Shown piece after piece: positions 56,346 to 64,000 of a DNA stretch of 64,000 nt. Below the pieces are notes generated by a model. The model was not told the DNA's origin. It worked only from the letters and a program-made list of their open reading frames with translations, and did not search any database. A program made the position numbers and the translations under genes. The stretch is from Luteimonas saliphila (GTDB lineage Bacteria > Pseudomonadota > Gammaproteobacteria > Xanthomonadales > Xanthomonadaceae). Position 1 is the first letter of the stretch. Each line of letters starts with the position of its first letter. The stretch covers positions 75,121-139,120 of the forward strand of contig NZ_JAETWA010000042.1 in the NCBI RefSeq assembly GCF_016774335.1, read 5' to 3'.

Positions 56346-59300
56346 ATGACCTTCGAGTTCTTCCGCTTCGAACTGCGCGAGCAGTTGCGCTCCCCGCTGC
56401 TGTGGCTGCTGGCGGCGCTGTTCGCGCTGCTGGCATTCGGTGCGGCCTCCAGCGATGCCATCCAGATCGGCGGCAGCATCGGCAACGTGCACCGCAACGC
56501 GCCGGTGGTGATCGCCACCTGGATGACGGCGTTCACGCTGCTCGGGATGCTGATCGTGACCATCTTCGTCGCCGGCGCGCTGCTGCGCGACTTCGAACTG
56601 GGAACGTCGGAGCTGTTCTTCGCCAGCCCGATCGGCAAGCGGCAGTACCTCGCCGGACGGTTCGCGGCGGCCATGGTCGCCAGCCTGCTGCTCTACGTGC
56701 TGGTCGCGCTCGGCCTGTTCGTCGCGCAGTTCATGCCCTGGATCGACGAGGCGCGGCTCGGGCCGGTGTCGCTGGTGCCGTATGCCTGGACATTCGCGGT
56801 GATGGTGCTGCCGAACGTGCTGTTCACCGGCGCGCTGCTCGCGCTGCTTGCGGTCACCACGCGCAGCATCCTGTGGGTGTACATCGGCGTGATCGCGTTC
56901 TTCGTGCTGTACGCGGTGAGCGGCACGCTGCTGCGCGATCTGGACGACGTCAGGCTCGCCACGCTGCTCGATCCGCTCGGGCTCCGCGCGATGGGGCGTA
57001 CCGTACGCTACTGGTCGGCCGAGGAGCGCAACAGCCGGCTGCCGGAGATGGCGTCGTACCTCTGGGCCAACCGCGCGCTATGGGGCGCGATCTCTCTGGC
57101 GCTGCTGGGCGCGGCGTTCGCGCTGTTCCGGACCGGGCGTCCGGGCACCTCGGCCCGGCGCTGGGGTCGCAGGGCGAAGGCCGAGCGACAGGATCCCGTA
57201 GCTCCTGCGCGCCACGGCATTCCGGCGCCGCGCGGCATTCCCCGCTTCGATACCCGCACCGCCTGGCGCCAGTTTCTCCGCCAGTTGCGCTTCGATACCG
57301 CGGGCGTCTTCCGGAGCGTGCCGTTCCTGGTGCTCCTGGTGTTCGGCCTCACCAATTTCGTGCCCCAGGCACTGGACCTGTCGACGCTGTACGACACGCC
57401 GGTCTGGCCGGTGACCTCGCAGATGCTGCAGGCGTTGCAGCAGAGCTACAGCTTCCTGCTCGTGATCGTGGTGCTGTTCTACGCCGGCGAACTGGTCTGG
57501 AAGGAGCGCGACGCGAAGATCGACGAAGTGACCGACGCGATGCCGGTGCCGGACTGGGTCCCGCTGCTGGCCAAGTTCTGCACGCTGGTCGCCGTGGTCG
57601 CCAGCTTCCAGCTTGCCGGCGCGCTGGTCGCCGTCGGCATCCAGCTGTCGGGCGGCTACACCAATCTGGAGCCGCTGACCTACGCCAGGACGCTTGCGGT
57701 CGACTCGGTGTTCTACGTGCTGATGGGCGGCTTGGCCCTCGCCCTGCAGGTGCTCGGCAACAACAAGTTCCTGGGATATGCGCTGCTGATCGCGGTGCTG
57801 GCGCTGCAGATCGCGCTCGAGGCGATGGACACGCAGCACAGCCTGTACAGCTTCGCCGCCTGGCCCAATGCGCCGTATTCGGATATGAACGGTTACGGCC
57901 ACTTCCTTGCCGGGCAGTTCGCGTTCCAGGCCTACTGGGCGTTGTTCCTCGGAGCCCTGCTGCTGCTGTCGACGGCGCTGTGGGTGCGAGGCGTCGGCGG
58001 CGGACGGCGGCAGCGCCTCGCCCTGGCCCGGCAGCGGCTGCGCGGCGCGGCCCGCTGGGGGTGTCGCTTGCCGTCGTGGTGGCCGTGTTCGTCGCCTGGG
58101 GCGGGTTCCTGTTCTGGAACACCAACGTACGCAACGAATTCATCTATCCGGAGACGCAGCTCGATCGGCAGGCGCGCTACGAGCGAGATTACAAACAGTA
58201 CGAGCACCTGCCGCAGCCGAAGATCGTCGCCAGCCGGCCGCTGGTCGACCTGCGGCCGGAGGCCCAGTCGATGACCGCCGACGTGGTCCATACCGTACAC
58301 AATCCATACCCGTCCGCGATCGCCGAGGTGCACCTGCAGATGATCGACGACAGGGCGCTGGCCTCGGTCGAACTGGGCGGGCAGACCCTGGTCATGCACG
58401 ACGGGGAGGTCGGCTACCGCATCTACCGGTTGTCGCGCCCGCTGCAGCCGGGCGAGCGGCGCGAGGTCCGCTTCCGCGTCGAGTACCGTCCCACGGGCAT
58501 CAGCAACGGCCAGGCGCAGACGCAGTTCGTGGACAACGGCAGCTTCTTCAACAGCCGCCTGTTCCCGTCGTTCGGCTACAACCCGCGCGCCGAGATCGAG
58601 GATCGCAACGACCGGCGCAAGCGCGACCTCGGCGAACCACGGCGGATGCCGAAGCTGGAGGACGAGGCCGCGCGCGCCAACACCTACCTCGGCGACGACG
58701 GCGACTGGATCGATTTCTCGACCATCGTCTGCACCGCGCCCGACCAGGTGGCGCTGGCGCCGGGCTACCTCGAACGCGAGTTCATGCGCGACGGCCGACG
58801 CTGCTTCAGCTACGTCATGGACCAGCCGATGCTCAACTTCTACGCCTTCCTGTCGGCGCGTTGGCAGGTGAAGAAGGGCCTCTACAAGGACATCCCGATC
58901 GAGGTGTACCACCACCCGGCGCATGCGTTCAACATCGACCGGATGATCGAGGCGACGCAGAAATCGCTGGCCTACTTCGAGGCGCACTTCACGCCTTACC
59001 AGCATCGCCAGTTCCGGATCATCGAGTTCCCGGGATACGCACGCTTCGCCCAGTCGTTCGCAAACACGATTCCGTACTCGGAATCGATCGGCTTCATCAC
59101 CGACCTGCGCGACCCCGACAGGATCGACTACGTGTTCTACGTCACCGCCCACGAAGCCGCGCACCAGTGGTGGGCGCACCAGGTGATCGGCGCGAACGTG
59201 CAGGGCGCGACCATGCTGTCGGAGACGCTGGCACAGTACTCGGCGCTGATGGTGATGGAACAGGAGTACGGTCGCGCCAACATGCGCCAGTTCCTGCGCT

Positions 59301-59935
59301 ACGAGCTGGACCGCTACCTGGGTGGGCGCGGCGGCGAACGGATCGAGGAGCTGCCGCTGTATCGCAACGAGGACCAGCAGTACATCCATTACCAGAAAGG
59401 CGCGCTGGTGATGTACCGCCTGCGCGAGGAGCTCGGCGAGGCCGCGGTGAACCGGGCGCTGCGGCGCTTCCTCCGGGACAAGGGCTACCAGCGCGCACCG
59501 TTCGCCACCTCGCGCGAGCTGGTGGCCTACTTCCGTGAGGAGGCGGGACCCGGACAGCAGGCGTTGATCACCGACCTGTTCGAGAAGATCGTGTTCTACG
59601 ACAACCGCGTGGTCGAGGCGACGTCGAAGAAGCGTGCCGACGGGAAGTACGACGTGACCCTTCGCCTGCATGCGGCCAAGCGCGAGGCCGACGGCAAGGG
59701 CAAGGAGACGCCCGCGGGACTCGACGACTGGATCGAGATCGGCGTGTTCGCACGTGGCGCATCGGGCAAGGAACGCGACGAGAAGGTGCTCTACCTCGAG
59801 CGCCACCACGTGACCACGGAGGATCCGGTGGTCACCGTGACAGTCGACGACGCGCCGTTCGAAGCCGGCTTCGACCCCTACAACAAGCTGATCGACCGGG
59901 TCGCCGACGACAATCGCAAACGGGTCTCGATGTGA
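56346..59935 (+). pseudogene. ABC-2 permease fused to M1 aminopeptidase, frameshifted in this sequence
   Basis: About 1196 residues if one frameshift is corrected. Residues 1-570 form an ABC-2-type permease with about 12 membrane segments. A further segment (SLAVVVAVFVAWGGFLFW) leads into a periplasmic M1 peptidase with zinc motif VTAHEAAHQWW and the later glutamate in LSETLAQYSALM. The frame breaks at the five-G run 58057-58061: the permease frame reads ...GAARWG, and VSLAVVV continues only with one more G. Both halves look fully maintained, so a sequencing error in the G run, or slippage, is as likely as a true mutation. The fused gene is known from Xanthomonadaceae relatives. Confidence 0.82.
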
Positions 59936-59995
59936 CGCCGCGATGCAACGCCCCGGCGCAGGGTCGCGACGACGCGCGCCGGGTTCGGCCGCGGA

Positions 59996-61837
59996 TCAGG
60001 AGCCCGATGCAGACGGCGCCTGCGCGCCGGCGTCGTCGTCGAGCCGCCGGCTTTCGCGGCGCGGCGGGGTGAACGGCGTCGGCTTCGGTGCGGTGCCGCC
60101 GGTGTTGTTGATCAACAGCGGGATGCCGGCTCGGGTGTCGTTGCCGGCGATCTCCAGTTCGAAGCGCTCGGCGTCGAGCCGGCGCACGTGTTCGGCGATC
60201 CGCGCGGCCTCGTCGGCATCGACGCCGATCTCGCGCAGCGCGGCCTCGCCGAACGCCACCGCGGATTCGAAGGTCTCGCGGATCTGGAAGTCGACGCCGG
60301 CGTTGACCAGCTTCAGCGAATGCTCGCGATCGAACGAGCGCACCAGCAGCTTCGCCTGCGGGAAGTGCTGCGTCACCAGTTCGACCACGGTATCGGCGGT
60401 GGCGCGGTCGTCGATGCAGACCGCGATCGCGCGCGCGCTGTGCGCGCCCGACGCGTGCAGCACGTCGAGCCGGCCGCCGTCGCCGTAGTAGACCTTGAAG
60501 CCGAACTCCGCCGCGCTGGTGATCATCTCGATGTCGGTATCGATGATGGTCACGTCCACGTCGCGCGCCAGCAGCGACTGGCTCATCACCTGGCCGAAGC
60601 GGCCGAAGCCGATGATCAGCACGCTGCCGCCCTGGCCGGCCACGGCTTCCACGCCGTCCAGAGAGGGCCGTTCCCTGGGCGACAGCCGGCGCATGGCCAG
60701 TACCGCGAGCGGGGTCAGCACCATCGACAGCACCACGATCGCGGTGAGGTTGTCGTTGACCTCGGCATCGATGATGCCGGCGGTTTCCGCCGCCGCGTAG
60801 AGCACGAACGCGAACTCGCCGCCCTGCGCCATCAGCGTGGCGCGATCGAGCGCGTCGCCGTGGCTGCTGCGCAGCAGGCGTGCGATCAGGTAGATGCACG
60901 CGCCCTTGGCCAGCATCATCGCCGGCACCGCGAGTGCGATCATCGCCCAGTTCGCCTGCACCACCGCAAGGTCGAGCGACATGCCCACGGCAACGAAGAA
61001 CAGACCCAGCAGAATGCCGCGGAACGGTTCGATGTCGGCCTCGATCTGGTGGCGGAAGGTCGATTCCGACAGCAGCACGCCGGCGATGAACGCGCCCATC
61101 GCCATCGACAGCCCGCCCATCTCCATCAGCACCGCGGCGCCGAGCACCACCAGCAGCGCCGCGGCGGTCATCACCTCGCGCGCCTTGGCGGCGGCGAGGA
61201 TCCGGAACAGCGGGTTGAGCAGGAACACGCCGGCGACGATCAGTGCGGCCAGCGAGGCCACCGCGATGCCGAAGCCGACCAGTCGCGGCGGCGCTTCCGG
61301 ATCGACCGGCGCGTGCGACATGAACGCCACCAGCGCCAGCAGCGGCACGATCAGCAGGTCCTCGAACAGCAGGATCGAGACCATGCGCTGGCCGCGCGGC
61401 AGGGCGATGTCGCCACGCTCGCCCAGCAACTGCATCACGATCGCGGTGGAGGTGAGCACGAAGCCGGCGCCGGCGATGAACGCCACCGGCGGCGACAGGC
61501 CGAATGCGAGGCCGACCCCGGTCAGCGCCAGGGTGCAGGCGGCGATCTGCAACGCGCCGAGGCCGAAGATCTGCCGCCGCAGACTCCAAAGGTGCGAAGG
61601 ACGCATCTCCAGCCCGACCACGAACAGGAACATCACCACGCCCAGCTCGGCGAAATGCAGGATCGATTGCGGGTGCGAGAACCAGGCCAGGCCGAACGGC
61701 CCGATCACCAGGCCCGCGGCGAGGTAGCCCAGCACCGGGCCGAGGCCCAGCTTGCGGAACAGCGGCACCGCGACCACGGCGGCGCCCAGCAGCGCGACCG
61801 CCTTGATCAGGTGGTCGGGATCGGCGCCGGCGGCCAC
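59996..61837 (-). CDS. Kef-type monovalent cation:proton antiporter with TrkA-N domain
   Basis: 613 residues from a GTG at 61837. A CPA2 membrane domain of 12-13 segments (residues 1-375; GLVIGPFGLAW, STAIVMQLL, FEDLLIVPLLAL, MAQGGEFAFVLYA) is followed by a Rossmann-type RCK/TrkA-N domain (VLIIGFGRFGQVMSQSLLARDVDVTIIDTD). This is the KefB/KefC layout for glutathione-gated potassium efflux. No KefF/KefG partner gene is adjacent. Its start lies four bases after the DoxX stop. Confidence 0.92.
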   Translation of the reverse strand: MAAGADPDHLIKAVALLGAAVVAVPLFRKLGLGPVLGYLAAGLVIGPFGLAWFSHPQSILHFAELGVVMFLFVVGLEMRPSHLWSLRRQIFGLGALQIAACTLALTGVGLAFGLSPPVAFIAGAGFVLTSTAIVMQLLGERGDIALPRGQRMVSILLFEDLLIVPLLALVAFMSHAPVDPEAPPRLVGFGIAVASLAALIVAGVFLLNPLFRILAAAKAREVMTAAALLVVLGAAVLMEMGGLSMAMGAFIAGVLLSESTFRHQIEADIEPFRGILLGLFFVAVGMSLDLAVVQANWAMIALAVPAMMLAKGACIYLIARLLRSSHGDALDRATLMAQGGEFAFVLYAAAETAGIIDAEVNDNLTAIVVLSMVLTPLAVLAMRRLSPRERPSLDGVEAVAGQGGSVLIIGFGRFGQVMSQSLLARDVDVTIIDTDIEMITSAAEFGFKVYYGDGGRLDVLHASGAHSARAIAVCIDDRATADTVVELVTQHFPQAKLLVRSFDREHSLKLVNAGVDFQIRETFESAVAFGEAALREIGVDADEAARIAEHVRRLDAERFELEIAGNDTRAGIPLLINNTGGTAPKPTPFTPPRRESRRLDDDAGAQAPSASGS

Positions 61838-61841
61838 GTCC

Positions 61842-62210
61842 TCAGCGCCTGCGCGCGGGCGCGGCCAGCGACAGCAGCAGGAAGCCGCCGACGATCGCGA
61901 TGTTCTTCATGAAGTGCAGCAGCTGCGCGCTGCGCGCCGGCTCGGCCAGCGACCAGAACGGGTGCGAGAGCACGGCGTCGGCCACCATCAGCAGCGCCGC
62001 CAGCAGCGCGGTCCAGCGCAGCTTCCAGCCGGCCGCCATCAACAGCCCCAGCACGAGCTCGGCGGCGCTGAAACTCAGGGTGGCGCCGCTGGTCGGCACG
62101 CCCTGGGAGGCATTCCACAGGCGCCAGCCGCCCATCACGATGAAGACGCTGGCCAGCAGCAGGCGGGCGAGGGTGGTGCCGGGGTTCGACGAGGGCGAAC
62201 GGAAGGACAT
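61842..62210 (-). CDS. DoxX-family membrane protein
   Basis: 122 residues from the ATG at 62210. Four membrane segments with the DoxX pattern (LARLLLASVFIVMGGWRLWNA, FSAAELVLGLLMAAGWKLRWTALLAALLMVADAVLSHPFW, LLHFMKNIAIVGGFLLL). These proteins are associated with redox stress but lack a defined reaction. It probably shares a transcript with the Kef-type antiporter. Confidence 0.85.
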   Translation of the reverse strand: MSFRSPSSNPGTTLARLLLASVFIVMGGWRLWNASQGVPTSGATLSFSAAELVLGLLMAAGWKLRWTALLAALLMVADAVLSHPFWSLAEPARSAQLLHFMKNIAIVGGFLLLSLAAPARRR

Positions 62211-62710
62211 GCGGCGCTCGGAAGGCGGGACCCGCATAAGGGTGGCATAGCGCCCCGGGCGCTTCCACCCTGGCGGCGCTGGCCCGCGGGCCCGCTGAGC
62301 GGCCGTCGGCATCCGGGGGGCATCCGGGGCGATGCGGTCGGCGCTGGAAGAGGATGCCAGCCGTGCCCCCTCTAGGGTGAACGCCCGTGGCGACCGGCGC
62401 GGTCCCCCGCTGGCGCGGCGCCCCCGGAATCCGTACAATGCCGGCGTTTGCAAAACGGCTGCCCGCCGCGTTCCGACGCGGCACAACGATCCTGGCAGGC
62501 CGGCCACGGGTAACTCCCGCGGCGTCCTCTCCCGCACGTCTTTCGTCGCGCAGACACGGTCCGGAATCTCCGGTTGCCGTCAAAACTTTGCCCGCAACGC
62601 GGATCTGGATGGTTCCGGGCAAGCCAGTCGAAGGCGCTTCTTCGATGACCGTGTCCACGCCGTGGCTTCACGGCGCGAAGCGCGGTTGGCTGCCACGGAG
62701 TCCTTACCAA
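62211..62710. promoter_or_regulatory. Divergent doxX/rhlE region with a long rhlE leader
   Basis: A 500-base gap without a gene. A TACAAT -10-like element at 62433-62438 on the plus strand would give an rhlE leader of about 265 bases, with several GC hairpins but no ribosome site of the classical type (TCCTTACCAA before the ATG). Long structured leaders are common for DEAD-box helicase mRNAs that regulate themselves in the cold. The -35 region is weak. Confidence 0.4.

Positions 62711-64000
<1,290 letters not shown>

Overview
The window is GC-rich, densely coded chromosomal DNA from a gammaproteobacterium. It most likely belongs to the Lysobacteraceae/Xanthomonadaceae (Lysobacter, Luteimonas or a relative). 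The reasons are the gene orders queA..tgt-yajC-secD-secF and suhB/trmJ, the large TonB-dependent receptor ending in F, the tandem M13 peptidases, the ABC permease fused to an M1 peptidase, and the short palindromic intergenic repeats. I saw no rRNA, tRNA, CRISPR array, prophage or insertion sequence.

Positions 1-25950 form an accessory island that appears to be a complete phytate / inositol-phosphate utilisation system. Outer parts: a divergent pair of a TonB-dependent receptor (21100-23673, -) and a dual-domain beta-propeller phytase lipoprotein (23877-25943, +), a histidine acid phosphatase lipoprotein (19719-21026, -), and a three-gene operon of a phytase-like propeller lipoprotein, a purple-acid-phosphatase-like enzyme and an exported inorganic pyrophosphatase (229-3389, +). 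Inner parts: an eight-gene operon on the minus strand (16586 down to 5888), iolC-iolD-iolE-iolB-iolA, then an organophosphate:phosphate-antiporter-family carrier, a cytoplasmic inositol-monophosphatase-family enzyme and a Tat-exported PhoD-like phosphatase (frameshifted in this sequence). An RpiR-type regulator and two tandem inositol dehydrogenase genes (iolG) lie next to it. No dedicated free-inositol transporter is present. The layout therefore suggests that partly dephosphorylated inositol phosphate is imported, finished inside the cell and burned through the Iol pathway, while the released phosphate feeds the cell.

Two regulatory signals tie the island together. The AT-rich octamer ATTCTATT occurs in the iolC, rpiR/iolG and receptor/phytase promoter regions. 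A pair of TGTCAG repeats spaced 11 bp precedes both the phosphatase operon and a PepSY - response regulator - histidine kinase operon (5742 down to 3411).

Positions 25992-64000 are mostly core genes: aminotransferase and divergent Lrp regulator; queA; an iron(III) ABC transporter with a Fur-box-like site; tgt-yajC-secDF; suhB and trmJ; a PhnD-like binding protein coupled to a GGDEF-EAL protein; exoD and a CNNM/CorC protein; a DUF47-Pit phosphate uptake pair behind a Pho-box-like site; an alkyltransferase-like protein; rhomboid protease; two M13 peptidases, one lacking a zinc-binding histidine; an MBL/beta-CASP ribonuclease; an ABC system with a permease-M1 fusion (frameshifted at a G run); a Kef-type antiporter, DoxX, and the start of an RhlE-type helicase that runs off the end. 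Three copies of one palindromic REP pair and several simple repeats sit between genes.
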